DNA of 64,000 nt. Origin: Pteria penguin. Taxonomy: Eukaryota; Mollusca; Bivalvia; Pterioida; Pteriidae. Where the stretch lies: positions 17,114,274 through 17,178,273 of the forward strand of contig CM068590.1 of assembly GCA_035048485.1 (NCBI GenBank), written 5' to 3'. This document shows, one piece after another, positions 51,901 through 61,903 of the stretch. A model generated the notes under the pieces. The model worked only from the letters and a program-made list of their open reading frames with translations, was not told the origin of the DNA and ran no database searches. Position 1 is the stretch's first letter. The number at the start of each line of letters is the position of its first letter. A program made the position numbers and the translations under genes.

Positions 51901-54900
51901 CAGGTAAATTTCCACCTGGATTCCCACTGTGTTTTCAGGTGTTTTTCCCAATGTGTATTGTGCAATTTTTCAAAAAAAGCTGGATTGTACTGTACAGATT
52001 GGGAGACAAGAAGATGATAATCACTGCAGAAAAATCACAACCAACAGCTGGAATGAAACCAAAGTTTTCAGATTTAAAGTCCAGTGTCTTTCCATGGGAC
52101 CAACCTATTCCTGAAATTGAAAAGATTCAAATCCTATTACGTTACATTGACTAAATATCTTACCCTGAACTTCTGGACTTGTGCGTTTCTAAAGAATGAA
52201 GATTACACCTTTTGTTCTTTTTACTCTTTGGAATTGATTCCATCATTGTATTTAACTTTGCCCTGTAATAATGACATCGTAATTCATAAACTACATGTCT
52301 GTAACATTACAAATATTGATATAAATTAGACTAATAAATAAGGGTATCAATATTGAAATTATTGTGATTATTTCAGTCGAATCTCTGTTCTTGGAAAGAG
52401 TTGGTTTTTTATCCATTTGGCTCATTAAAAAAATGACTTGACTGATAAAATGGTTCAGATGCAATGTATCAAACCAAATGTTTGATATGAAAATCTTGAA
52501 AACATAATCTATCAACAACAGTACTAGTTCCACAAATATATGGTACTTTGGACAAATTCATTTGACCCATCGCTTTTGCCGAATATTTATTGAATTTTGT
52601 GACGTCACAGTACATTTTCAATGTTTGTCCGAGGTATGGCCAAGGTGTAAAATATTGTGATGTCATCCGACTTAACAATTTTTCGAGGGTAAATGGAAGG
52701 GTCAATTCAAATGATCAAGAAATCTTGTCAAATCCAAAAAGTTTTCTTTATCATTTTATGTCACATCACAATTATTCCACTAATGATTTCATAGTGACAG
52801 TATCCACTAGATGCATGACACAGACATTTCAACCTTTACAAATGATACAGCGTTGGAAGTTGCATAGGTTTCTAACAAAGCTTTGGCTAAATCATTAGAG
52901 CCAATACATTTTGTAATTTAATGCCAGGAATGGTAGGAGCCAAAGCGTTGTCAATGTAAATGTCTGACAAAGAAAAGATACATTTTAAGCACTCCGTTAT
53001 TGGACTTTTATCTCCCATTCAGGTTTTAACACCATTAACACAATAAGTGGTTGAACTTCAGCACAGTAAAAAAATACACCTCCCATTCACACTTCAGAAT
53101 ACTGTCATATCAAATCAAATCTTCCCTCAACTGGTATCATACTTAAGGGGAATAATTCATCTCTAAGGGAAATAATTCATCTCCAACAACGATACACAAA
53201 TCTTTTCTGTACATCTGGGGTTGCAATTCACAATTGTGGGAGCAAGCTGCAGGCTACTAAAACTTCATCAGGACAAATTCTCTAAAAATAAAAAACTCAC
53301 TTACCCATGAATGTAAAACAAAGCGTATAATGCCTTAGGATCAAATAAAAATTCTCTGTTGACAGACAAAACACCTCTTCTGGTAATGATAAGAGGTTCC
53401 AGTGCTGCATGTTGACTCTCTACTAACTGGTTAAATAGTCTCTCCACACTGAAATATATATACTTGTACTTACAAATAATGCCATTTAAGAAATTTGTTT
53501 TTTAAAGGTTAAACATATATATGTATATAATATGCAGTACATATTTTGTTCCCACATTTAAAGATGCTACTCAAAATCCTTCATTTATATAAAACCTCCA
53601 TCAAATAAAATTTATTTTTGTGTTCCTTCTTAGTCGGTTCAGTTACAAGGCAACAGCATCTGTCTGATGACTGCATAGAAATTTCAAATAGTTAACTTAT
53701 AAATGAACCCTAAGCAATGAGGCAGTATGGAATCTACTACACATGCCATTGTCTATCGTGACACAGGACTTCAATTTTTCGCATTTAATCTCGACAACAA
53801 GACACTGACCTGATGCCAAAAGGATTTGAATTACGACCTCTCTACAAGTGCTGTTTTACTGCCTTATCTGTACACCACAATTTTTTCGTTTTCAATACGT
53901 ATCGCTGTATGTTTTTTAAGAAATCAGTTCGGGTTCGATATTTTATTATCTAATTATGTATACAGCTATCTCTCTAAGTTTTAACATCAGTTTTTAGAGC
54001 AAGGAGCACACCGTGACAACAGAGTATTGAAAGTTAAGTGTACTAATTAACTCCCTGATTTTTACTACTGTTATACTTATTCCATACATGTATAGTGGTA
54101 AGATTTAGAAGTACATCCCTAAGTCCTCTTTTCCAATGAAAAACAATGAATTTTTTTTATTCACAATAAATGAATTATTATGATTGTAGAGACACAGATA
54201 TTAGATCTAAGACTGTCTATGTTACAAGTTTACCTCACCTACTGATCTACATGCAAACTCATTTTCCTTTTTCAGCCAATATAAACAAAAGCATATATAC
54301 ATGTAAATAATAATCTAGGAGCAAAGTTTCAAGTTTGAGTGTGTTAAATCATACAGATACATGTATGCAAGGTAAAATTAAGAGTACAAACATGTATATT
54401 ATCATAAAGAGTACAAAATTTAACACTATAGTAATTTGTATGGCCGGGACGGACAGGACTGCAGACAAACTGCGGGCCTGTACAGAGAACCAGATCTCAA
54501 ACACTTAATTTCAAGTGGCACCCTACCTTCTCCTACATCCCACACACGGTACCATATGTGCCAGCATATTCATGATATCTTTGCTTGTTACCATCATCTC
54601 TACCGCAACCTCATCTTTGGACAGCACACTGAACCTCTGTACAAAGTGCTCTAGTTCTTTCTGCTTAATTCCTCTCACATTTTCACAGTCCACACACGTA
54701 TCACTGAACTGGATAACAACCTAAAATCAGAAGAAGAATTTCACCTTTAGGGTTCTGAAAAAGTATTTTCCTTTGTCAGATACTGGGACGAACAACACTG
54801 TATTACATTTTCTTTATGGCCTTATAGATAGAAAATAAAATGTTGCAGGGTTCAACATTAACGCTTGTCCAGTACCAGTGAAAATTTTTCACGGACAAGT

Positions 54901-57217
54901 GAATCTTGTTAAGTACTTGTCTGATTGGACAAGTGATTTTTCTGTAAAGAAGTTTTGAAATTTCAAAAGAAACTGAATTGTAATCTTTTAATCAAAATTC
55001 AAAGTCGAAAGCAGTGAGAGAATAATGATCAGGAAGTTAATTCTCAAAGTCAGCAACTTTAAAATCGGGATCGAAATTCAATTGTTGGAAATTGCTTGTT
55101 ATTTTTCTGTTAATTTCTAATTTTGCAATTGGTAAATACCCTCTTACCCTTATCACGAGCTCTGTATATTCGTTAATAAAGTACCTTAACACAATGAGTA
55201 AATTGTTTAAATTTTATTTTATTCATTACAGTAGTTATAGAAATTCAGTATTGACAAATTGTCAGACAAGTTAAATTTATCCTCGGACAAGTAAATTTCA
55301 TGGCTAATTATCTAAATGGTTTAATGGTTTATATATATATATATATATATACATAAAGGACTAAAGTATATCAACATGCAGAGCTGTCCCCATAACAAGG
55401 GTCTGAGATACATGTACAGTACAGCATGCATTGGTCATAAGATTGCAATGCAATCAACAGGTTGGGGGCAACCTCTCATTTGAGAGATAATCACTCAAAT
55501 GAGTATCTATCACTGTTTTCTGTAATCCATTTCAAGGAATGAACAGAAGTAAACAAGTACTAAAAAATTAAAGTTTCAAAATTTTGACTTAAACGGGTAC
55601 ATCTTTATAATCTACTGTACATAAAATACAAAAGAAGTTTACCTTTTCAACTTACCATTTTGGAGTTTATAGCTGCAGCATTTGTGCAGCTATAAACTCC
55701 AAAACAGTAAGTTAAAAACATCAACTTGTTTTGTAAACTATATTCAGTATTTTGTAAACATGTGTCCTTTTGAATTTCAAGTCATACATTTATTTCCAAA
55801 ATTTAATTTTTTTAGTACTTGATTACTTCTGTTCATTCCTTGAAAATGGTTACTAAAAAAAATAGTTACTCATTTGAGCGATCATCTCTCAAATGAGAGG
55901 TTGCCCCCATCCTGATTAAGTATTAAATAGTAATAAAATGCAAAGGAACCCTCATCATTCTGTGGATTGGGTAAATATTATGTTTTGAACAGGTCAGCAT
56001 TCTGAACGAAACCCACGACTAGTCATCTGGGGAAAGTACACAGTGTTTGCTGCATGTTCTTCTTCTTCTTTTAATATGAAGTGTACTCAAAAGTTGAGTG
56101 TAATACTTTATGTGGTAGTCAAGATAAAAGCCTCATAGGGCAATATGATACAGTTAATAAGTTAAAATCTTTGATCCTCATCCTAAGCTGAAGTGGGCAG
56201 GTGGTATGTTGCCCATTGCAGTCCAGTAGTCCTCCAAGGAACATGCTGATGTCATTGCTGATGAAAGTCTGTTCCAATCCCTGATGGTTTCGTTGTTGGG
56301 ATGCAAAAGGTATGTTGTCCCTTTGTCCTGGTATCTGTCTCGATTAGGTATGGTTCTGCTGGAATGGCCACTAGATTGTGCTGGATCTTGAATAACAACA
56401 GAAGGCAGATCTTTACTCTTCTGATCAGTAGCGGGGAGTTGACCGTTAGTGACGCTGCCTGCTTTCCCATCCCAGTATTTCCTTGTAGCCAATCGTGCCG
56501 CTCTAAGCTGGACTTTCTCCATCTGGTTGATTTGTCCGTTAGTGTGAGGGTCCCATATGGAGGCAGCGTACATCAGAGTTGGACGTACAATAGCTTCATA
56601 ATCGAGTTCATAGACTCTGACCCGTGCTGGTGTTATGCAACATCGCAGATTTCGCTATAGGTTGCCTACTGGTAGTGTACCAGTTACCGGCTAAGACCAG
56701 TCACCAGATACTAAATATTACAAATGAAAATTTCGTCAATTCACGTTTTGAATACCCTTAATAAAGTAGTAGCCGGTAACTGGTCTTAGCCGGTAACTGA
56801 TACACTACCAGTAGAGTTCTATTGGCTTTCGCTGTTGTTGTAAGAGTTGTATTTATAACTTTGCTTTAGGCTTTGAAATTTCCAATACTTCTTAAACAAA
56901 ATGGTAACAATAATATTGTTGGCAACACGAGCTACATATGATCCATAATTCCATTTATGCAAGTATCATTCATCTATAAACAAAATCTCACCGGTCAGAG
57001 ATAATTCTAGCTAAAAGGTCATTCGGACATTATGCTGTCAATTTGAAAGCATAGTTCGAATATAAGGTGTATAGTGGGTTATACAACGTTGACATGTCAG
57101 GGCAAAAATATATATCTAGATAACTATTACCTTCAAATTTTCGTCAACAACAAGAGGGAGCTGTCGCCTCTCAAATTTGTAGTCATCGGATCTGCACACG
57201 GCAACAAGCCGTGCCAT
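42914..57217 (-). CDS. GGNBP2: Gametogenetin-binding protein 2 (GGNBP2/ZNF403) orthologue, complete, ten exons, 591 aa
   Basis: Exons in coding order on the minus strand are 57217-57131, 54720-54527, 53448-53305, 50871-50761, 49865-49662, 48820-48643, 48081-47890, 47286-47001, 44852-44743 and 43183-42914. All have GT-AG borders and matching phases; the start ATG is at 57217 and the stop ends at 42914. The vertebrate protein binds gametogenetin and is linked to spermatogenesis and growth control; no enzymatic role is established. Conserved landmarks are MARLVAVCR at the N-terminus, MVPCVGCRRSVERL (about 86-99, with C88 and C91) and SQECREEVVLVD in exon 4. Exon 5 has cysteine-rich FCSECKAKVLRAY and GYCAVLYEGLRCCPQERHIH. 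Exon 6 has RDRHAKTLDIAQEEVLTCLG and EEQTWQILFYLGIDAL. The basic run KRQKRKKKKAK (about 339-349) is a likely nuclear signal. NSDCGYSSDVEG is in exon 8, and an acidic SSDDEDFISEEEI region lies near the C-terminus. It is about 100 residues shorter than human (697 aa from memory), in part because a segment after YIHG is absent. No frameshift seen. Confidence 0.93.
43184..44742. other. Last GGNBP2 intron, otherwise featureless
   Basis: Contains the short 13-bp repeat at 43940-43978. Plus-strand frames here have no recognisable similarity. Confidence 0.4.
43940..43978. repeat. 13-bp tandem repeat, three units
   Basis: GGCTGTCGATATT twice and GGCTGTCGGTATT once, head to tail, in the last GGNBP2 intron. 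Confidence 0.85.
45230..45914 (-). mobile_element. Hairpin-ended tandem-core element, family D, reverse orientation, SINE inside
   Basis: The right edge carries a hairpin, ATGCCCCCGATC..GATCCTGGGGCA (about 45883-45914), of the same kind as the family B start. Inward are about two 146-bp units (CACAGTGAAGATCAC, CTTGGAGTAA, AGTATGCATGCCACATATGA). Unit starts at 45603 and 45749 are 146 bp apart. A family 2 SINE is inserted at 45355-45602. The left limit is uncertain. It lies in the GGNBP2 intron between exons 47001 and 44852. Confidence 0.55.
45355..45602 (-). mobile_element. tRNA-derived SINE, family 2, reverse copy with target-site duplication
   Basis: Reverse complement of the element at 28169-28420, with B-box GAATCAAACCCGG as read on the plus strand. 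It is flanked by a perfect 11-bp direct repeat, CTTGGAGTAAA, at 45344-45354 and 45603-45613. It interrupts the tandem core of the family D element. The divergent minus frame at 45396-45650 is part of it, not a gene. Confidence 0.85.
46190..46400 (-). repeat. Degenerate family 3 SINE, reverse
   Basis: CTATGCAATGGACTTTCCAT, AGTAAGGCATCTCTTACATG, TCATCAGAAAGACAGGACAC and a decayed GAGCCCTGGGCC B-box run in the reverse order expected of family 3. Confidence 0.5.
46440..46925. repeat. TTCAAGCACTTTTCAAG-type repeat cluster
   Basis: At least eight copies of (A/G)CACTTTTCAAG or CACTTTTCCAG lie in two clumps (46449-46515 and 46795-46925). In the second they recur about every 28-34 bp as ACCCTAAATTCAAGCACTTT. 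Just downstream of GGNBP2 exon 47001-47286 in gene direction. Confidence 0.65.
47287..47889. other. GGNBP2 intron, nothing distinct
   Basis: Unique AT-rich sequence between exons 47890-48081 and 47001-47286. Confidence 0.4.
48160..48287. mobile_element. MITE family 4 with CRE-like TGACGTCA sites, copy 1
   Basis: Ends AATTGACCCATT and AATGGGTAAATT are inverted. Inside, TTTCGTGACGTCACAATAC (site 48200-48207) and GTATTGTGACGTCATA (site 48247-48254) are also inverted, so the element has two palindromic TGACGTCA octamers, the core cAMP-response element. A relative is at 52561-52703. It lies in a GGNBP2 intron. Confidence 0.65.
49215..49590 (-). repeat. 5S rRNA-derived repeat, partly duplicated
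   Basis: On the minus strand, 49300-49215 reads AAGTTAAGCAATGTCGAGTG and then AGTACTTGGATGGGTGACC, which matches the middle and 3' part of animal 5S rRNA (the internal promoter region). A related block, with most of the 5S part deleted, lies at 49508-49590 (AACAAAGCAGGGCGAGGATA, CAGAAAAGCTACCTCATTAG against 49280-49325). The 5' part of 5S rRNA is missing, so it is a pseudogene or 5S-type (SINE3-like) retroposon, not a working gene. It lies in a GGNBP2 intron. Confidence 0.6.
49977..50230 (-). repeat. Degenerate family 3 SINE, reverse
   Basis: GATTGATTGATTATGTTTCA, GGTATATGGTGATGGCATCT, ATGCATTGCATAGAA, AGTAAGGGAT and ACAACTACCCTG follow the family 3 order in reverse. The B-box is decayed. 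Confidence 0.6.
50231..50760. other. GGNBP2 intron with C/A homopolymers
   Basis: A run of C then A lies at 50562-50600. Frames here are low-complexity artefacts. Confidence 0.4.
50943..51198 (-). mobile_element. tRNA-derived SINE, family 3, reverse, near-intact with TSD
   Basis: Reverse complement of the 20498-20770 type: ACGTCACTCCACGATTATTT, ATGGTGACGGCATCTGCCTG, GTGAGGGATCTCTTACGTGC, TCTCATCCGAAAGACAGAAC and CCACTAGGCCACACCGGCTT. It is flanked by a perfect 14-bp direct repeat, CCCCAATTACTTGA, at 50929-50942 and 51199-51212. It lies in the GGNBP2 intron between exons 53305 and 50871. Confidence 0.85.
51604..51790 (-). repeat. Truncated family 3 SINE, reverse
   Basis: GTTATTGTTTCACACCACTC, CAAGATTATTGCACTTATAT, AGCAAGGGATCTTTTATGAG and TACTGTTTCATCCAGAGT match the tail and body; the tRNA-like head is missing. 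Confidence 0.6.
52561..52703. mobile_element. MITE family 4, copy 2
   Basis: TTTGACCCATCGC, GAATATTTATTGAATTTTGT and GACGTCACAGTACATTTTCA run parallel to 48160-48287. One intact TGACGTCA (52600-52607) and one mutated TGATGTCA remain. AATTCA is directly repeated at 52555-52560 and 52704-52709, a possible target-site duplication. Intronic in GGNBP2. Confidence 0.6.
52740..52890 (-). repeat. Degenerate SINE tail
   Basis: ATGTCACATCACAATTATTC and a decayed CACTAGATGCATGACACAGA-like block resemble the reverse family 3 tail. Weak. Confidence 0.3.
52891..53304. other. GGNBP2 intron, nothing distinct
   Basis: I looked here, and through 50872-53304, for an exon corresponding to the extra segment of the vertebrate protein after YIHG and found none. 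Confidence 0.4.
53620..53885 (-). repeat. Degenerate family 3 SINE, reverse
   Basis: AGGCAACAGCATCTGTCTGA, TGACACAGGACTTCAATTTT, ATTTGAATTACGACCTC (decayed B-box) in the expected reverse order. Confidence 0.5.
53886..54526. other. GGNBP2 intron, nothing distinct
   Basis: AT-rich unique sequence, with no supported feature. Confidence 0.4.
54850..55300. repeat. Possible repeat rich in GGACAAGT/ACTTGTCC
   Basis: GGACAAGTGAATCTTG, ACTTGTCTGATTGGACAAGT (54894-54934) and AGACAAGTTAAATTTATCC, GGACAAGTAAATTTCA (55264-55300) occur at the two ends of an AT-rich block of about 450 bp in GGNBP2 intron 1. It may be an element or coincidence. Confidence 0.3.
55326..55353. repeat. (AT)n microsatellite
   Basis: Short pure AT run in GGNBP2 intron 1. 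Confidence 0.8.
55457..55915. mobile_element. Large palindrome, about 460 bp (foldback/MITE-like)
   Basis: The two halves are reverse complements around 55681. The centre TTGGAGTTTATAGCTGCAGC and GCAGCTATAAACTCCAAA are perfect, with a loop of a few bases. The outer ends are TTGGGGGCAACCTCTCATTT and AAATGAGAGGTTGCCCCCAT. Intermediate parts (CAAGGAATGAACAGAAGTAA against TTACTTCTGTTCATTCCTTG, near 55535 and 55823) match with small changes. Arms are about 220 bp. It lies in GGNBP2 intron 1 and could fold into a long hairpin when transcribed. Confidence 0.8.
56178..56630 (-). pseudogene. Non-LTR retrotransposon fragment (C-terminal part of ORF2), frameshifted
   Basis: On the minus strand, an IVRPTLMYAASIWDPHTNGQ segment followed by MEKVQLRAAR matches the region after the reverse transcriptase of non-LTR elements (consensus-like LEYASSVWDPH, VQRRAARF). 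The middle, FKIQHNLVAIPAEPYL and DTRTKGQH, is in another frame, and ETIRDWNRLSSAM returns to the first. At least two frameshifts therefore make it a relic. It lacks the reverse transcriptase core and is intronic in GGNBP2. Confidence 0.8.
56666..56814. mobile_element. Short hairpin MITE (149 bp)
   Basis: CTACTGGTAGTGTACCAGTT and ACCGGCTAAGACCAGTCACC are inverted at the right end as GGTAACTGGTCTTAGCCGGT and AACTGATACACTACCAGTAG. Arms are about 45 bp, with an AT-rich loop of about 60 bp. GGNBP2 intron 1. Confidence 0.8.
56815..57130. other. Remainder of GGNBP2 intron 1
   Basis: Unique sequence leading to the splice donor at 57130-57129 on the minus strand. Confidence 0.4.
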
Positions 57218-58702
57218 TGCTGAATTTCTGAGAAATGTATGTTAATTATAAATAATAGATTATTCCGTATCACATAGGATCATCGGCAGGTGTATAAATG
57301 GATTGAAATCCCGTGTTAAATACAATGTTTTGCGCCCAACTTTTTCTTCGGCCACATCCAAGTATGTCAAAGACCGCCGTACACAGGAGAAAGAGATCTT
57401 CGACCTTCCGCAGTAAATAGTGCCTAATCCAATTCCAACATTTTTGTTTTTTGAAAATGCTGAAAACGATTAAGTGACTTGATCAATTAAGATATATGTT
57501 ACTTATTTCATTTACTATTAATATATAGTAAAGGATTATTAAAATAGTTATTTATAATTTCTTGGCGGATGGATATTCCTTGACGGTCTGATCCTACGGC
57601 AGCCCATAAAGGGCATTTTGAAATACCGAAACAAGTAAAATCTTCAAATGGAAGCGCTGCATAAAATGTTTTTATTTATTTTAGATAAGTGAAAAACACT
57701 GTTTTTACAAATTCTTGGACACTTGGATTTTATCAAATGAAATAATCGATGTGAAATTCTCAGATAAGTAAAATTTAGGTCAAGGTTATAAAACACACAT
57801 GCATGCAAGTACTGAATGGCGGATGCAGAAGTGGTGGGGAGGGACGTTTGCCTTTCTAACCCCCCTCCCCCAACAACCAAACAAACAAGAAACAAGCAGA
57901 GAGAGAGAGAGAGAGAGAGAGAAGGGAGGGGGGAATCGGGAGAGGGAATTATAGCTTATATATAATTGTCTATCCGATAGGATCTAACTATTATGAATCC
58001 GACAATCGTACTTCATTTTAACTCCAAAACCTGGATCGCCCCTCGTAATTAAATTACGATCAATTGCCATTTTCTCATGACAAATACAGCAAGTAGACAA
58101 TGTCTCTGCTCATGATTTGTAACGTACATTATCCGGCATGGACTAATTTCTCTTTTTAGTCATAAAATTAATATAATAAACATGCTTGTCTAAGATAAAC
58201 AAGACTACTTAAAAATTGCGATAGCAATGAAAGCCAAAACTTGGACCAATTGATTAAAATCACCGAATGTTTTGTTTAGGTTAACATAGGCGAAGAAACA
58301 ATATGTGGGAGCACACATACGAAGAAACAAGACTGAGGTGGGATCACACATAAGTTAATTGACGTTTATAACGTAACGTATTAAATGAATTATTTATTGT
58401 TCCATGCATTAAAACATATTGCACACGGGCCCATATTTACACGTATTTATATAAAGTCACTCATAAACAAATGTAGTCACATGGTTTATATTTATGATTT
58501 CGACATTGGCTAAGTACTATGTTAAGAAAACTATGGTAGGCTGAAAGGGACATTCCAGCCTTATATTTAAAATAGTTTTATAATTATATTTCCCTAACAA
58601 AAATGTGTAGTTCTCCCTAAAAGGTATCTACATTTTAAATTACTTAATGTAACAATGTTGAACGCAATTTTTGAAACTAGATATCTATCATTTTATTCCT
58701 CG
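57218..58702. other. 5' flank of GGNBP2
   Basis: On the minus strand, ACATTTCTCAG just upstream of the start codon could be a splice acceptor, implying a non-coding first exon further out; I could not place it. 57815-57895 holds half of a GCGGAT-type MITE (AATGGCGGATGCAGAAG, then a C-run), and a (GA)n run is at 57898-57922. No gene seen. Confidence 0.35.
57898..57922. repeat. (GA)n microsatellite
   Basis: About 12 GA units followed by G-rich sequence. Confidence 0.9.
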
Positions 58703-60706
58703 CCGGTGTTGTAGCATATAGACTATCCCCCGCATATACTTATATTAACCCCCCCCCCCCCCCCCCGGATAAACCGACCCAGTATAAAACCTTCCCCCCC
58801 CCCTCCCCCGGAAAACCGACCCAGTATAAATCTTCTCCCACGGAAAAACCGACCCAGCATAGATTATCACCCACGGATAAAATAGATAAAATCCGGTTTG
58901 GTTCGAATATTACAAGTGAATGAAACAAAACATGCATAATGCGTTACCATGTTTATTTGACAAAATCTGATTGAATATCGGCACATTGCCAGTTTGAAAT
59001 TAAAATTTTGAAAAATCCAATTTCCCTGCATAAGGGCATGTGGTTTATTTTGCAAATTAAAGATATCTCTTTACTCTAGCTGGTCCTAGGTGAGAATCAA
59101 ATTATGAATTGATTCCCCATTAGGTCAGTTATCATCTACATGTCGAGCAAATTTAATGCAGATATAAAACATAATTTTGATCAAATCACATTTTAGAAGT
59201 GCCAAGAATTACATTTTTAATTTTCTGAGGGAAAATTATATGAAGTGACATTCAAAATTCGTTTAACAATTAAATTATTGGATCTTGAGAGTGGACGTAC
59301 CATGCAAAACTTATCGGGGAAAGGAACCAAGAAGTCCAAGTTTTGAGAGAAGTATCGCAGACGAGAAGAAGTTTTTATCTTGGGAAGCTCTTTTCAGTAT
59401 TTGTATAAGGATCACACGATGCTGCATACCTACATATATATTTACATACAAGCCTTCCTCACATACATGTAGCCGTTAGTTTTATGCACCAGTAGTTTTT
59501 GTCCTGTCTGTTAGTTTGTCTACAAAAACTTAGACCTTACACATAATTTTGAATGCTATGTTATAAAGCTTCCATTTTTCACACGATCAATCCTTGTGAT
59601 AAGAGGCCAAAGCACAGTAATTCCATTTCCCATAGGGTCCCATGTTATATTACCAAACTTCTAGCAAGATTTACACAAAATCATACACTTTAGCTGTATA
59701 TAATCCATATATGAAAATATTTGTCAGACCCTCCTCTATCAGAATTTTAACAGTTTACCACAGGTTATCCACCTTAATTTCGAGAAAATCATGCTTGATA
59801 GGGGTCACTCCCAAAAATTTGCCAAAATTAAAATGTAAACAACAACCACTTTCTAGGTCATAAAATTTTTACATTAGCGAAATGAGAAAAAAAAAATCAT
59901 GATTTTACAGCAGAATCAATCTCTATTTATATATTGATCACATAATTTCATCCAATCACCGCCCCTGATATATTGAAATAGTAGTCCCTCTTGTATTTTT
60001 TTTTTTTTTTTTTTGTTTGTTTGTTTTTTTTTTGGGGGGGGGTTGTTTTGTTTGTTTGGGGTTTTTTTTTTTGTTTATTTTTTGTTTCTTGTTTGCTTGT
60101 TTTTTGTTTGACCTGCGTCCGTGTGCCATAAGATCTTGAACCCCCAAACCATGAAAACAACCAAAGGAAAACCATTTTAGGGATTGAAACATCTTTTTCT
60201 CAATACAAAATCTTTTGGATTCTAAATGTGATCTAAAATATGAAATGGCATCTTGACGTAATGACAATGAAATTACCCCAAAGATTCTGCTCAATAACCA
60301 TACATGTATATCTTATTTTTACCTTTTGCTGTGTATTTGATATAGTCTACACCATTAAGAATGATGGAAAGGGAACTTTGTTTTGTATGCATAGTTTTTT
60401 ATTTTCCTCCATGGCCAGCTGGTAGGTACATGTATTTCAATTTCAAATGGACGTGAAATCAAGACTAAATTACAGTTTGAGTTTTCCGATTTGACGAGAA
60501 TCCGGAATCAGTAGGGGGTAAAGATGAACCCAGGTCGGTTTATCCGCCTAGGGTCGGAAAGTCTATGCTAATAATCAGAAGGGGAAAAACCGTACGGATA
60601 GAATATGCCCTTTAGAAGAGGAAGATCTATACTGAGTCAATTTATCCGGGGGGGGGGGGATGTCTATGCCGGGGGGGGGGGGGGGTAGTCTGTGCTACAA
60701 CACCGG
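58703..60706. mobile_element. Foldback element, about 2.0 kb
   Basis: The left end CCGGTGTTGTAGCATATAGA is inverted at the right end as TCTGTGCTACAACACCGG. Subterminal parts also mirror: left C-run, GGATAAACCGACCCAGTATA (twice, decaying) and GGAAAAACCGACCCAGCATA; right GTCGGTTTATCCG (60529), GGGTCGGAAAGTCTATGC, GAGTCAATTTATCCGGGG and a G-run. Terminal arms are about 180 bp and internally repetitive. The interior of about 1.65 kb has no recognisable gene, only low-complexity T/G at 59997-60110, so no transposase is carried. Confidence 0.65.
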
Positions 60707-60889
60707 GATGTATATGTCAAAACAATAAAGATAGCTCGATCCCGATATATTTGTAATTCCTCAGTAAAGAGTGGAAACGCAATTCTGAAGGGTATTTGCA
60801 ATATCAGTTCTTACCTAGATTTATCTGTCCGTCACCTCTCTTTATTTGATACAGATACAATGGGATCGTAAAAATTAAATTGAATTTTT

Positions 60890-60890
<1 letters not shown>

Positions 60891-60948
<58 letters not shown>
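60891..60948. repeat. (GA)n microsatellite
   Basis: About 28 uninterrupted GA units. Confidence 0.95.
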
Positions 60949-60952
<4 letters not shown>

Positions 60953-61598
60953 CAAAGGAGAAACGTTTATGTCAAACATGGAAGTGTATATTTCGTTTCA
61001 GTTCTAAAATTAAAACATTTAAATTTGGGCACGATCGTAATACTTTGGGAATTTTATTCAAACATGCACCCAGAAAATATACCGCAAACCCGATTGCTTT
61101 CCCTTCTTCTGGTTTAAATCATCAAATTTTATTAAATAGATGAAAAAAATACTAAAGGCACAAGTGAGCCTATATCACTCACCTGAATACAAATTAAGCC
61201 ACAAACAACTGACGACATGAAAACTTCACAGAAAGACATTCCCTTGCTGATTGTGTTTTTGACAACTGACAAAAGACTGTAAACTTGTTTCTGAGAAGCA
61301 GACTGTTCTGAATTAATCAAGAACATGATGCAAAATTGTGTGAAAAAGATAAAGTCAGAATTCTTTTTTCCCTTTTTTATCATTTAGAGTCTTGGTTTGG
61401 TGTAAGATGAACTAAACTTGTTTTGCCTTTAGCAGGGTTTGAACTGCTTGCCTTTCAGCACGCCACGACTGGACTATACCAAAATTAGGGAAAAGTCATA
61501 AATGTCATTGGCAGATATATATTTGATGGCTTCTTGAATAAATCTATTACATCAATAAAATGACTCAAAATTTTGTAAAGTCCAAAAAGACGCCACTC

Positions 61599-61602
61599 AA
61601 AA

Positions 61603-61654
<52 letters not shown>

Positions 61655-61684
61655 AAATAGATAAATAAATAAATAAATAAATAT
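61599..61684. repeat. (AAAT)n microsatellite
   Basis: About 20 AAAT units with one interruption. The paralogous run in copy 2 (63176-63211) has about eight. Confidence 0.9.
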
Positions 61685-61841
61685 AAAAACCAGGTCAAAA
61701 ATTTTACTTCACTAGAGAATCGAAAACAACAACACTTTTTAAGACACCCTTGTAGATCATTCTGATGCATTTGAGGCGATAAATCTATGTAGCAAGTCGG
61801 AAGAAAAAGTTTGTCAATAAAGGCGGATTAAGATGACCGGG

Positions 61842-61857
61842 GGCGTGGGGGGGGGGT

Positions 61858-61903
<46 letters not shown>
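61842..61903. repeat. Poly-G run, more than 50 G
   Basis: An almost pure G-run follows GACCGGGGGCGTGG inside a GCGGATT-start MITE-like block. The paralogous run at 63370-63383 is about 14 G, so length may be partly a sequencing or assembly matter. Confidence 0.85.
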
